DNA from: JANQOH01 sp965201155
GTDB taxonomy: Bacteria > Pseudomonadota > Alphaproteobacteria > UBA7887
NCBI GenBank assembly: GCA_965201155.1
Contig: OZ241752.1
Span: 2,480,001-2,544,000, forward strand
Reading direction: 5' to 3'
DNA length: 64,000 nt
The position numbers and the translations under genes are program-made. The notes beneath the pieces were generated by a model. It did no database searches. It saw only the letters and a program-made list of their open reading frames with translations, and had not been told where the DNA came from. Every line of letters starts with the position of its first letter. Within the stretch, counting starts at the first letter, position 1. Below, in pieces: positions 44,125 to 52,481 of this stretch.

Positions 44125-44799
44125 ATGGTGCGGTTCGAGAATGTGGGGATACGATACGGCCGCGGGCCGGACGTACTCGCCGGTATTTCGTTCCACTTGC
44201 CGGAAGGAAGCTTCCGGTTTCTGATCGGTCCGAGCGGCGCCGGAAAATCGTCGCTGCTGCGTCTGTTGCTGCTCGCGGACCGCCCGTCACAGGGCGCCAT
44301 CACCATGTTCGGCGACAATGTATTGCAGATATCGCGCCGCCGCCGCGCCGAGGTGCGGCGCCAGATCGGCGCCGTGTTCCAGGATGACGGTTTTGTCGAT
44401 CATGTTTCGGTGCGCGAGAACGCCGCCCTGCCGCTGCGGGTCGCCGGAGCGGCGGCGCACGACATCGATGAGGCCGTGAACGACATGCTGGAATGGATGG
44501 GCCTCGGTCATCGCGTGGACGCGCTCCCGCCGGCGCTGTCCAGTGGCGAAGCGCAGCGGCTGGCGGTCGCGCGCGCGGTCATCTGCCGCCCGCGGCTGTT
44601 GCTGGTGGACGAGCCGACTGCGAGCATGGATGCATCCAATGCGCAGCGCGTATTGAACCTGCTGGAAGGTCTCAACGGTATCGGCACCGCGGTGGTGGTT
44701 GCGACCCATGACGAGGCGCTGGCGGACCACCATGCCCACCCGCGCCTGAACCTCGAGGGCGGCCAACTGGTGTCGTCGATGCGGCGCGGAAGGGGGTGA
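44125..44799 (+). CDS. ftsE: Cell division ATP-binding protein FtsE
   Basis: A 224-residue ABC ATPase. Walker A GPSGAGKSS, Q-loop IGAVFQDD, signature LSSGEAQRLAVARA, Walker B LLLVDEPTASMD and H-loop ATHDEAL are all present. With FtsX it controls peptidoglycan hydrolysis at the division septum. The ATG at 44125 has a weak ribosome site. ftsX follows after 7 nt. Confidence 0.93.
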   Translation: MVRFENVGIRYGRGPDVLAGISFHLPEGSFRFLIGPSGAGKSSLLRLLLLADRPSQGAITMFGDNVLQISRRRRAEVRRQIGAVFQDDGFVDHVSVRENAALPLRVAGAAAHDIDEAVNDMLEWMGLGHRVDALPPALSSGEAQRLAVARAVICRPRLLLVDEPTASMDASNAQRVLNLLEGLNGIGTAVVVATHDEALADHHAHPRLNLEGGQLVSSMRRGRG

Positions 44800-44806
44800 C
44801 AGCGCC

Positions 44807-45670
44807 GTGCCTTCTCACATCGCACCCGTTCTGGGCCGGTCCGGCTGTGACACGTTCATCGTCGGGACGCTGGTGTTATGGAGTTTTCTGGCGCTTGTCC
44901 TGTTGTCGGGCCTGTTCACGGTCGAGCAGGCCACGCGCGCAGAAACCGCCGGCGCCGCGGTGGTCACGGTGCAATTGCCGGCGGGCAGCGTGTCCGCCGA
45001 ACAGTCGGCAGCGGTGGAAGCCATTGCGCAGGCGCCCGGCGTGGCCTCGGCGGAGCATATTACCGAGGATGCCGTCGCCGCGCTGCTGGCTCCGTGGTTC
45101 GAGAGCCACGACCTGCTGGAAGACCTGCCCTTGCCGATCCTGATCGACGTTCGTGCAGAGCCGGGGGCGGACGTGGACTGGCCAGACATCGCTGTCCGGC
45201 TGCAAGCAGCGGCGCCGGGAGCGGTGCTGGATGTCGGCTCGGCGGCGGACAAAACGAAAGCCGACCTGGCGGGCACTGCGCGCAGGACCGGGATTACAGG
45301 CTTGGTCGTCTGGTCTCTGGTGACGATTCTACTGCTTGTTTTCGCCATCGGGAACAGTTTGTCGGCGCGGCGCCCGGCTCTTGTGCTGATCCACCGGCTG
45401 GGCGCGCTGGACCGCGATGTCGCCGCTGCATTTCAACGCCGTGTGCTGGTGCTCAGCCTGTGGGGCGTCGTCGGCGGGGTGCTCGCAGCGTTGGCAGTCG
45501 CGGCGTTTCTCGCCTATGGGGAGAAGCAGTTGGCGGCGCCCTGGCTGGCAGGGCTGACAACACTGCCGACCTATTGGGTGCTTGCGGCGGCGCTGCCGCT
45601 GGGCGGCATGGCGCTGGCCGTGTTGATGGCGCGTATTGCGGCGCTGCGCGCGCTGGCGCGGATGTTCTGA
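44807..45670 (+). CDS. ftsX: Cell division protein FtsX
   Basis: A 287-residue membrane protein with four helices: one at about residues 20-40, then three in the C-terminal half (including about 160-185 and 255-275). The large periplasmic domain lies between helices 1 and 2 (VVTVQLPAG, then HITEDAVAALLAPWF). The start is GTG at 44807 with AAGGGGGT in front. It forms the FtsEX complex with the upstream ATPase. Sequence conservation is low, as usual for FtsX, so position supports the call. Confidence 0.88.
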   Translation: MPSHIAPVLGRSGCDTFIVGTLVLWSFLALVLLSGLFTVEQATRAETAGAAVVTVQLPAGSVSAEQSAAVEAIAQAPGVASAEHITEDAVAALLAPWFESHDLLEDLPLPILIDVRAEPGADVDWPDIAVRLQAAAPGAVLDVGSAADKTKADLAGTARRTGITGLVVWSLVTILLLVFAIGNSLSARRPALVLIHRLGALDRDVAAAFQRRVLVLSLWGVVGGVLAALAVAAFLAYGEKQLAAPWLAGLTTLPTYWVLAAALPLGGMALAVLMARIAALRALARMF

Positions 45671-45673
45671 GGC

Positions 45674-46258
45674 GTGCGCAGGCTGCACCTCTGGTTGCCG
45701 CTCATCCTAGTGATAGCGGTTGCCGCCGAGGTTGTTCTGGGCTTTTTTCGTTTTGTCGATCAGGTGCCTCAAGCACCGGACAGCGGCATCACGCGCCCGG
45801 GAGCGGTGGACGCCATTGCCGTGCTTACAGGGGGGAGCGGCCGCATAGAGGCGGCGCTGGACATACTGGCGGCCTTGCCTGACGCGCAGTTGTTCGTTTC
45901 CGGGGTGTATCGGGATACGGATATCGCGCAGCTCATTTCACGCGCCCGCCCGGGTGCGGACTTCGATTCCGCAAAGATCACGCTGGGGCATGAGGCGGTC
46001 GATACGCGCGGCAATGCACGCGAGACTGCGCTGTGGGTGGAGGAAAAAGGTATACGGCGCCTGGCGCTTGTCACCGGCGCCTATCACATGCCGCGCGCGG
46101 AGGTGCTGTTCCGCCGCGCGATGCCGGCAGTGACGCTGTTGCGCTACCCTGTGATCACGCCCAATGTGCCACTGGCTTCATGGTGGCGCTACTGGGGCAC
46201 CACGCGGCTGCTGATCGGCGAGTATGCAAAGCTGCGCTTTTCCCGCCTGGGGCTGTGA
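45674..46258 (+). CDS. YdcF/DUF218 family protein
   Basis: A 194-residue membrane-anchored DUF218 protein. One N-terminal helix (about residues 5-27), then AIAVLTGGSGRIEAAL and LFVSGVYRDTDIAQL, the conserved NARETALWVEEKG, and the TGAYHMPRAEVLF motif. DUF218 proteins (YdcF/SanA) bind nucleotide-like ligands and are linked to the cell envelope. The start is GTG at 45674, 3 nt after ftsX. The usual plsC neighbour is missing. Confidence 0.88.
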   Translation: MRRLHLWLPLILVIAVAAEVVLGFFRFVDQVPQAPDSGITRPGAVDAIAVLTGGSGRIEAALDILAALPDAQLFVSGVYRDTDIAQLISRARPGADFDSAKITLGHEAVDTRGNARETALWVEEKGIRRLALVTGAYHMPRAEVLFRRAMPAVTLLRYPVITPNVPLASWWRYWGTTRLLIGEYAKLRFSRLGL

Positions 46259-46298
46259 CCGGCCGGCGCGAGCGACGGCCTTTGCGATGAGGCGGCGG

Positions 46299-47468
46299 TC
46301 ACGGTGCTTGCAGATGCTCCATCAGGCGGCGCATGAAGCGTTCGCAGGCGGCGATCTGGTCCGCAGCAATGAATTCGTCGGGGCGGTGCGCCTGGTGGAT
46401 GCTGCCGGGCCCGAACACCACGCTGGGGATGCCGCCGCGCTGGAACAGGCCGCCTTCGGTGCCGAAGGAAAGCGCGGCGGCGGGTCGATTGTCACCGCTG
46501 ACCGCGCGAATCAGCGTCTCTGCCGGCGAGCCGGGGTCCGGTTTCAGGCCGTCGACGCTGACGAGTTCTTCGGTTTCCACGCCTGTTTCGTGCGAGACCC
46601 GGTGCATCTCGGGCAGAAGATGCTCGGCGATCCAGGCCTCGAAGGGCGCCCGCACGTCGCGTTGGAAATCGCCGCCGGGAAGCATGCGCGCTTCCCAGAG
46701 AAAGGTGCAGCGCGCGGCGAGAATATTGCTGGCTGTGCCGCCGCTGACGGTGCCGACATGCAAGGTATGCCAGGGAGGATCGAAACCGCTGTCCGGTTCG
46801 GCGGCGCTGCGGAACTGCGCGGCCAGCCCGTCGAGAAACGCGATCAGCCGGCCAGCCGCCAATATGGCGCTGACGCCCCGGTCGGTATGGGCCGAATGCG
46901 CTTCCAGACCGATGACAGTGGTCCGCATGTGATGAATGCTCTTGTGGCGGTCCGCAAGGCGCATTTCGGTGGGTTCGCCGATGATTGCCGCATCGGGCGT
47001 GAACGGGGCCTGGCGAAGATACGCAACCAGTTGCGGGGCGCCGAGGCAGCCGACTTCCTCGTCATAGGACAGGGCAAGGTGGATGGGAACGGCCAACGGG
47101 CGGGCAAGAAACTCCGGCACAAGCGCCAGTGCGGCAGCGATGAATCCCTTCATGTCGGCGGCGCCGCGGGCGTGAAGGCGTCCCTCGCGTTCCGTCAGGC
47201 GAAACGGATCGGTCGTCCAGGGCTGGTCGTCAACCGGCACCACGTCCGTGTGGCCGGACAGCACTATGCCGCGGTCACCGGCGGGGCCCAATGTGGCGAA
47301 CAGATTTGCCTTGGCGCCCGAGGCGTCGAACAGGCGCTCGCTCTGGACGCCGTGCCCTGCCAGATAATCGGCGACGAAATCGATCAGTGCGAGATTGGAA
47401 TTGCGGCTGGTCGTGTCAAACGCCACCAGCCGCGCCAGCATTTCCGTCGTGCCGACACGTATACTCAT
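46299..47468 (-). CDS. argE: Acetylornithine deacetylase
   Basis: A 389-residue M20 metallopeptidase that removes acetate from N-acetylornithine. Metal-site motifs are LSGHTDVVPVDDQPW, GRGAADMKGF-like HARGAADMKGFIA, and LSYDEEVGCLGAP. The ATG at 47468 overlaps by ATGA the stop of a 33-codon open frame upstream. Two other arginine genes (argD, argF) are separate in the window. Succinyl-diaminopimelate desuccinylase is less likely. Confidence 0.93.
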   Translation of the reverse strand: MSIRVGTTEMLARLVAFDTTSRNSNLALIDFVADYLAGHGVQSERLFDASGAKANLFATLGPAGDRGIVLSGHTDVVPVDDQPWTTDPFRLTEREGRLHARGAADMKGFIAAALALVPEFLARPLAVPIHLALSYDEEVGCLGAPQLVAYLRQAPFTPDAAIIGEPTEMRLADRHKSIHHMRTTVIGLEAHSAHTDRGVSAILAAGRLIAFLDGLAAQFRSAAEPDSGFDPPWHTLHVGTVSGGTASNILAARCTFLWEARMLPGGDFQRDVRAPFEAWIAEHLLPEMHRVSHETGVETEELVSVDGLKPDPGSPAETLIRAVSGDNRPAAALSFGTEGGLFQRGGIPSVVFGPGSIHQAHRPDEFIAADQIAACERFMRRLMEHLQAP

Positions 47469-47566
47469 CGCCGGCGCTCCGCGTTGGTGAGCGGCGCGCG
47501 GCCGGGGATATCGGGGAAGGTGATCGGCACGCGGCGGGAAGCCGCGGCATGGTGGCGCCGGTTCAT
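47465..47566 (-). CDS. Possible 33-residue leader peptide upstream of argE
   Basis: A short frame starts at ATG 47566 with AGGAAAT about 7 nt in front and ends in TGA overlapping the argE ATG. The peptide is basic (MNRRHHAAASRRVPITF at its start, APLTNAERRR at its end). The coupling suggests it could affect argE translation. A protein role is unsupported; it is only an ORF with favourable signals. Confidence 0.35.
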   Translation of the reverse strand: MNRRHHAAASRRVPITFPDIPGRAPLTNAERRR

Positions 47567-47615
47567 CGGGTGATTTCCTGTCGTGGGCCGGGTCGGGAAC
47601 AGAGGCAGCGGACGG

Positions 47616-49202
47616 ATGATAGCACGGCCGTGCATCACACGCCGCCAGGTGCTGGGCCTCATGGCCGGCGCCGGCGCTGCGGCATGCGCGCCGTCAGGCA
47701 CGCCGCGCTCGGTATTTGTCATGGCGCGGTCGCTGGACGACCTCACGAGCCTGGACCCGGCGGAAGTTTTCGAGTTTTCCGGTGCGGAAATCATCGCCAA
47801 TCTGTATCCGCGCCTGTTCCGCCCCAACGCCGACGATCCGTCCGCGCCGATTGGCGAGGTCGTGGAGTCGGTCGCGCATGAAGGCGCGCGCTTCGTCTTC
47901 CATGTCCGGCCCGGACTGAGCTTTGCCAGCGGGCGAGCCATCGGCGCTGCCGATGCGGTGTATTCGCTGCAGCGCGCGGTGGCGCTCAACAAGGCACCGG
48001 CCTTTATCCTGACCCAGTTCGGCCTGGAGCCGGCGCGCATTCAGGCGCTCGACGACATGCGGTTCGTGTTGGAACTGGACGCGCCTTATGCGCCGTCCCT
48101 GGTGCGCAACGCGCTGAGCGCAGGCGTCGCGTCGGTCGTCGACCGCGGGGCGATACCCAACCCCGATGACGATTGGGGGCATGGCTGGATGCGCAGCAAT
48201 TCGGCAGGAGGCGGAGGCTTTTTTCTCAAGCGCTGGCGACCCGGCGAATTTGTGCTTCTGGACACCCTTACGGGCGAAAAACTCGCGCCTGAGGAAGACC
48301 TTCCCCTGAAGCGTGTCGTGTTGCGCGATATTCGTGAACCGGCGATTCAACGCTTGTTGCTGGAGCGCGGCGATGTGGACGCCGCACGCAATCTGGGGCC
48401 CGATCAGACCGCGGCGCTGGCCGCGCTGGACGGTGTGAAGATTGTCAGCGTGCCGCGCGCGCGCATCCAGTATCTCGGCCTCAATCAGCGGCACCCTGTT
48501 CTGTCGCGGCCGGCGGTGCGGCAAGCGCTGCGTTATCTTGTTGATTATCACGCTATTGCCGAAAAGCTGCTGGGCGGGCGCGCGCGCGTTCATCAGGCGT
48601 TTCTGCCGGCGGGATTCTTTGCCGCGCTGGATGAAACTCCGTTCCGGTTCGACCCGGAGCGGGCGCGGGAATTGCTCGCTGATGCGGGCGTCGGCGATGG
48701 ATTCTCCGTCGCCATGGACACGCGCTCCGACCCGGTTACCCTGTTGCTGGCGCAGGCGCTCCAGGCATCGATGGCAGCCGGTGGCGTGCGGCTCGAGATC
48801 GTCGCTGGTACGGGCAAGCAGGTATTGACGAAATACCGCGCCCGGCGTCATGAAATCTTCATTGGACAGTGGGGCCCGGATTATCTGGACCCGCATACGA
48901 ATGCGGCGACATTTGCCCGCAATCCTGACAATCGCGACGATGCGCGCGAGCGCACGCTGGCATGGCGCAATAGCTGGGAGATTCCCGATCTCACACGCCT
49001 GACCGAAACGGCCGTGCTGGCGGGCAATGAAGCATCGCGCGCCCAGATCTATCTGGACTTGCAACGCACGATACAACGGGATTCGCCCTTTATCGTGATG
49101 TTTCAGGAAACCGAGCAGATTGCCTTGCGGCAGCGGGTCATGGGCTTTACCGCCGGCCTCACGGCCGACCAGACGAATTACGCAGCCATTCGCAAGGCCT
49201 GA
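47616..49202 (+). CDS. Peptide/nickel-type ABC substrate-binding lipoprotein
   Basis: A 528-residue SBP_bac_5 (DppA/OppA-type) binding protein. The N-terminus has a twin-arginine RRQVLGLMAGAGAAAC that is also a lipobox, so it is probably a Tat-exported lipoprotein. The body has FEFSGAEIIANLYPRLF, FVFHVRPGLSFASGRAI, the duplicated substrate-domain strands, and DPHTNAATFARNPDN. No ABC permease or ATPase is adjacent. Substrate unknown. Confidence 0.87.
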   Translation: MIARPCITRRQVLGLMAGAGAAACAPSGTPRSVFVMARSLDDLTSLDPAEVFEFSGAEIIANLYPRLFRPNADDPSAPIGEVVESVAHEGARFVFHVRPGLSFASGRAIGAADAVYSLQRAVALNKAPAFILTQFGLEPARIQALDDMRFVLELDAPYAPSLVRNALSAGVASVVDRGAIPNPDDDWGHGWMRSNSAGGGGFFLKRWRPGEFVLLDTLTGEKLAPEEDLPLKRVVLRDIREPAIQRLLLERGDVDAARNLGPDQTAALAALDGVKIVSVPRARIQYLGLNQRHPVLSRPAVRQALRYLVDYHAIAEKLLGGRARVHQAFLPAGFFAALDETPFRFDPERARELLADAGVGDGFSVAMDTRSDPVTLLLAQALQASMAAGGVRLEIVAGTGKQVLTKYRARRHEIFIGQWGPDYLDPHTNAATFARNPDNRDDARERTLAWRNSWEIPDLTRLTETAVLAGNEASRAQIYLDLQRTIQRDSPFIVMFQETEQIALRQRVMGFTAGLTADQTNYAAIRKA

Positions 49203-49217
49203 TAAGTACGCGGCGGT

Positions 49218-49919
49218 TCAGAGCATGTTCTGTTCGCGGAACGACCAGTGGCCGCGGCGGCCGATGACAATGTGGTCGAGGACCGAGACTTCGAGGGCCT
49301 TTGCGGCTTCGACGATCTTGCGTGTGGTGGCGATATCCTGCGGCGAGGGTGAGGGGTCTCCGCTTGGGTGGTTATGCACGAGGATCACCGCGGAGGCCTG
49401 CAGGTCCAGTGCCCGCCGCAGTACCTCGCGCGGGTAGACCGGCGTCTGGTCCACCGTGCCTTCCTGCAGGGTTTCGTCGGCGATCACCGCGTTCTTGCGG
49501 TTGAGATAGATCACATGGAAGCGTTCGGTCTTGAGGTGCTGCATGGCGGCGCGGCAGTAGTCCAGCACCGCCTGGTGGCCGCCAAGCACATTTTCCTCCC
49601 TGGTGCGCTCGCGCAGCGCGCGGATCATGGCGGCTTCGACGACCTTCAACGCGCCGACAACGCCCTCGCCGGCTCCCGGTACCTCCTTGATTCGCTGCGG
49701 CTCGGCGGCGATGACTTCGGCAAACCCGCCGAATTTCCCGATCAACTGCTTGGCCAGGCTGCGCGTATCCCTGCGCCGTATGGCCATACCCAATACGAGT
49801 TCCAGAAGCTGATAGTCGTCGAGCGCCTTGCCGCCATGGGAGAGGAGGCGCCTTCGCAGACGTTCCCGATGTCCGGCGCGGTCGTCGCCGGTCGGCGCGG
49901 CTCCGGGCACCGGACTCAA
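49218..49919 (-). CDS. radC: RadC family protein (JAB domain)
   Basis: A 233-residue RadC/YicR protein: N-terminal helix-hairpin-helix region (LLELVLGMA, EVPGAGEGVVGALK) and a JAB metal domain with HNHPSGDPSPS and VLDHIVIG. The cellular role of RadC is not settled. The start is placed at TTG 49919, overlapping the map stop (TTGA); GTG at 49910 is also plausible. The longer frame upstream lies inside map and is not coding. Confidence 0.9.
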   Translation of the reverse strand: MSPVPGAAPTGDDRAGHRERLRRRLLSHGGKALDDYQLLELVLGMAIRRRDTRSLAKQLIGKFGGFAEVIAAEPQRIKEVPGAGEGVVGALKVVEAAMIRALRERTREENVLGGHQAVLDYCRAAMQHLKTERFHVIYLNRKNAVIADETLQEGTVDQTPVYPREVLRRALDLQASAVILVHNHPSGDPSPSPQDIATTRKIVEAAKALEVSVLDHIVIGRRGHWSFREQNML

Positions 49920-50716
49920 TGATAGGGCGGGTGGTGCAGTTCGCCGGGCGAGCGGGTGAACACTTCGCACCCCTCGGCGGTTACGGCGACGGTGTGTTCG
50001 AACTGGGCGGAGAGCGAACGGTCCTTGGTCACGGCGGTCCAGCCGTCGGTGAGGAGTTTTACTTCGTAACGCCCGAGATTGATCATCGGTTCGATGGTGA
50101 AAAACATGCCTTCGCGCAGGATGGCGCCCTTGCCGGGGGAGCCGTAATGCAGGACGCTGGGAGCATCGTGGAACACGCGGCCAATTCCGTGGCCGCAAAA
50201 TTCGCGCACCACCGAGTATCGCGCGGCTTCCGCGCAGGACTGGATCGCATGGCCGATATCGCCGAGCGTCGCGCCAGGGCCTACGGCTTCAATGCCCAGC
50301 ATCATTGATTCGTAGGTGACTTCGGTCAGGCGCTGCGCCTTGCGCGGCACCTTGCCGAGCCAGAACATGCGGCTGGTGTCGCCGTGCCAGCCGTCGAGTA
50401 TCACGGTTACGTCGATATTGAGAATATCGCCCTCGGCGAGGCGTTTGGCATCGCTGGGGATGCCGTGGCAGACGACATGGTTCACCGAAGTGCAGACCGA
50501 GCGCGGAAAGCCCTTGTAGTTGAGCGGCGCCGGCACCGCGCCGTGCGCCACGATGTAGCCGTGGCACAGACGGTCGATCTCGCCCGTGGTAACTCCCGGC
50601 ACGACGTGAGGTGTGATGAAATCCAGCACTTCCGCGGCGAGGCGTCCGGCGCGGCGCATCGCCGAAAACGCTTCCGGTCCGTGAATCTTAATCAGCGGCG
50701 CAGCATGGGTAGCCAA
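49916..50716 (-). CDS. map: Methionine aminopeptidase, type I
   Basis: A 266-residue enzyme removing N-terminal methionine from new proteins. Metal ligands are visible: Asp in NIDVTVILDGWHGDTSR (two), His in FCGHGIGRVFH, Glu in FTIEPMINLG and Glu in SAQFEHTVAVT. The type I catalytic HGIP is seen as VVCHGIPSD. The start is TTG at 50716 with GGAGCAG in front. It overlaps radC by 4 nt. Confidence 0.96.
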   Translation of the reverse strand: MATHAAPLIKIHGPEAFSAMRRAGRLAAEVLDFITPHVVPGVTTGEIDRLCHGYIVAHGAVPAPLNYKGFPRSVCTSVNHVVCHGIPSDAKRLAEGDILNIDVTVILDGWHGDTSRMFWLGKVPRKAQRLTEVTYESMMLGIEAVGPGATLGDIGHAIQSCAEAARYSVVREFCGHGIGRVFHDAPSVLHYGSPGKGAILREGMFFTIEPMINLGRYEVKLLTDGWTAVTKDRSLSAQFEHTVAVTAEGCEVFTRSPGELHHPPYH

Positions 50717-50754
50717 TGGCTGCTCCTTTCTCCTTTGCCGTCAGGGGCCGTATC

Positions 50755-51462
50755 CTAGCCTATTCCTTCGGTTATCGGCAGGCGTTGATTGACGCGGATC
50801 TCCTGTGTGCTGAGGCGGCAGTCATACACCAGGGCTTCCACGCCGGCGGCCCGCGCCTGTGCGAAAGCGCGCGCATAGGCCGGATCGATATCGTCGGCGA
50901 TGCGGAAATCCGCGCAATCGGCGCGTTGAACGAGATAGAACACGACGGCGCGATGACCGGCATCCGCCATGCGCGCCAGTTCCATCATGTGCTTGGCGCC
51001 GCGTTTGGTCACGGCATCCGGGAATTCGGCGCCGTGGCTGCGCTTCAGATGCACGTTCTTGATTTCGACATAGCATTCCTTGTCGGATGCGCCGCTGAGC
51101 AGAAGGTCGATGCGCGAGTTGTGTCCATACCGGACTTCGCGCCGGAGATGTGGATAACCTGCCAGTTCGGGCACGAGGCCGGCGAGAATCGCTTCTGCCG
51201 CCAGGGTATTCGGCCATGCGGTGTTGACGCCGACGAGACCCGCGCCGACGCGTACCAATTCCCACGACCAGCGCAGTTTGCGCGCCGGATTCCGAGCCGG
51301 CGACAGCCAGACCTGCGCGCCAGGTTCGGCCAGTCCGGTCATTGCGCCGGGGTTTGCCACATGCGCGGTGACGGCGTCTCCGTCCGCCAGCACGACGTCA
51401 GCAAGGAAGCGCTTGTAGCGCGTGACCAGGCGGCCCTCGACAAGGGGATCAGGGAATTCCAT
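50755..51462 (-). CDS. sfsA: SfsA family DNA/RNA-binding-like protein
   Basis: A 235-residue SfsA protein, linked to sugar fermentation stimulation in E. coli and with a putative nuclease fold. FPDPLVEGRLVTRYKRFLADV, AHVANPGAMTGL, RIDLLLSGASDKECYVEIKNV and VVFYLVQR are typical. The ATG at 51462 follows AGGAG. map lies 39 nt downstream. Confidence 0.93.
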   Translation of the reverse strand: MEFPDPLVEGRLVTRYKRFLADVVLADGDAVTAHVANPGAMTGLAEPGAQVWLSPARNPARKLRWSWELVRVGAGLVGVNTAWPNTLAAEAILAGLVPELAGYPHLRREVRYGHNSRIDLLLSGASDKECYVEIKNVHLKRSHGAEFPDAVTKRGAKHMMELARMADAGHRAVVFYLVQRADCADFRIADDIDPAYARAFAQARAAGVEALVYDCRLSTQEIRVNQRLPITEGIG

Positions 51463-51557
51463 GGCAGCGGCTCCTGTAGTATCGGCGCAAGCGCAGTGGC
51501 GGCTCGAGGTTTTGGCGGCCGCGGCGGTGTCGGGTATGGTAGGGCGGGGAGGACGCC

Positions 51558-52322
51558 ATGAGCGAAACGAAACCACAACCGACCGCGTGCGTGCTGATCA
51601 TCGGAACCGAGATTCTGTCCGGCCGCACGCAGGATGTGAATTTGAATTATATCGCCCGACGGCTCGCGGAACAGGGAATCCGACTGGCCGAAGCGCGGGT
51701 GATACCCGATGACAAGGCGATGATCGTGGCTGCGGTCAACCAGACACGAACGGCGTGGGATTATGTGTTTACCACCGGCGGCATCGGCCCGACGCACGAT
51801 GATATCACCGCCGAGTGCATTGCCGATGCGTTCGGCGTACCGTTGATTCTGCACCCGCAGGCGCGCACGATCCTGGAAGACCTGTTTCGCGCACGCAAGA
51901 TCGAGGTGAACGAAGCGCGTATGCGCATGGCTCATACCCCGCGCGGCGCGACGCTGGTGGAGAACGAAATTTCCGGCGCACCCGGTTTCCGCATGGAGAA
52001 TGTCTTCGTGTTAGCCGGGGTCCCTTCCATCATGCAGGCGATGTTCGAGGCGGCGCTGAAGGTGATACCCGGCGGCGCCCCGCTGATCAGCCGGACGGTG
52101 ACAGCATTTTTGCCCGAAGGCACGCTGGCAGGACCGCTCAAGATGCTGCAGGCTGACTATCCCGATATCGATATGGGAAGCTATCCATTTTATCAGGTGG
52201 GCAGGCATGGCTCGAATCTCGTGTTGCGCGGCATGGATGATGCGCGGCTCGGCACGGCGGTGGACACCTTGATGCGCGTGGTGGGGGAACTGGGCGGTGA
52301 TCCGGAACTGAAGGACGCATGA
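51558..52322 (+). CDS. CinA-like molybdopterin-binding-domain protein
   Basis: A 254-residue protein of the MoaB/Mog/CinA-N superfamily (COG1058). N-terminal LIIGTEILSGRTQDVN, then FTTGGIGPTHDDITAECIA and AGVPSIMQAMFEAAL. The C-terminal amidase domain of full CinA is absent. Such single-domain proteins may bind ADP-ribose or molybdopterin-like ligands. It is divergent from sfsA; tRNA-Leu follows 34 nt downstream. Confidence 0.9.
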   Translation: MSETKPQPTACVLIIGTEILSGRTQDVNLNYIARRLAEQGIRLAEARVIPDDKAMIVAAVNQTRTAWDYVFTTGGIGPTHDDITAECIADAFGVPLILHPQARTILEDLFRARKIEVNEARMRMAHTPRGATLVENEISGAPGFRMENVFVLAGVPSIMQAMFEAALKVIPGGAPLISRTVTAFLPEGTLAGPLKMLQADYPDIDMGSYPFYQVGRHGSNLVLRGMDDARLGTAVDTLMRVVGELGGDPELKDA

Positions 52323-52356
52323 TGTGCCGCCGCCACCACAGACGGTTTCCCTGCAG

Positions 52357-52442
52357 GCCCGCTTGGCGGAATTGGTAGACGCACGGGACTTAAAATCCCG
52401 CGGCCAGAGGCCGTCCCGGTTCGAGTCCGGGAGCGGGCACCA
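52357..52442 (+). tRNA. tRNA-Leu (anticodon UAA)
   Basis: An 86-nt class II tRNA with CCA encoded. The acceptor stem pairs GCCCGCT with AGCGGGC; the anticodon loop CTTAAAA gives TAA at 52391-52393; a long variable arm follows (GGCCAGAGGCC); the T arm is GGTTCGAGTCC. It reads UUA (and UUG by wobble). Confidence 0.96.
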
Positions 52443-52481
52443 GCACGGGTGAACTGGGCAATACACAGCCGGGAGAGTGTT

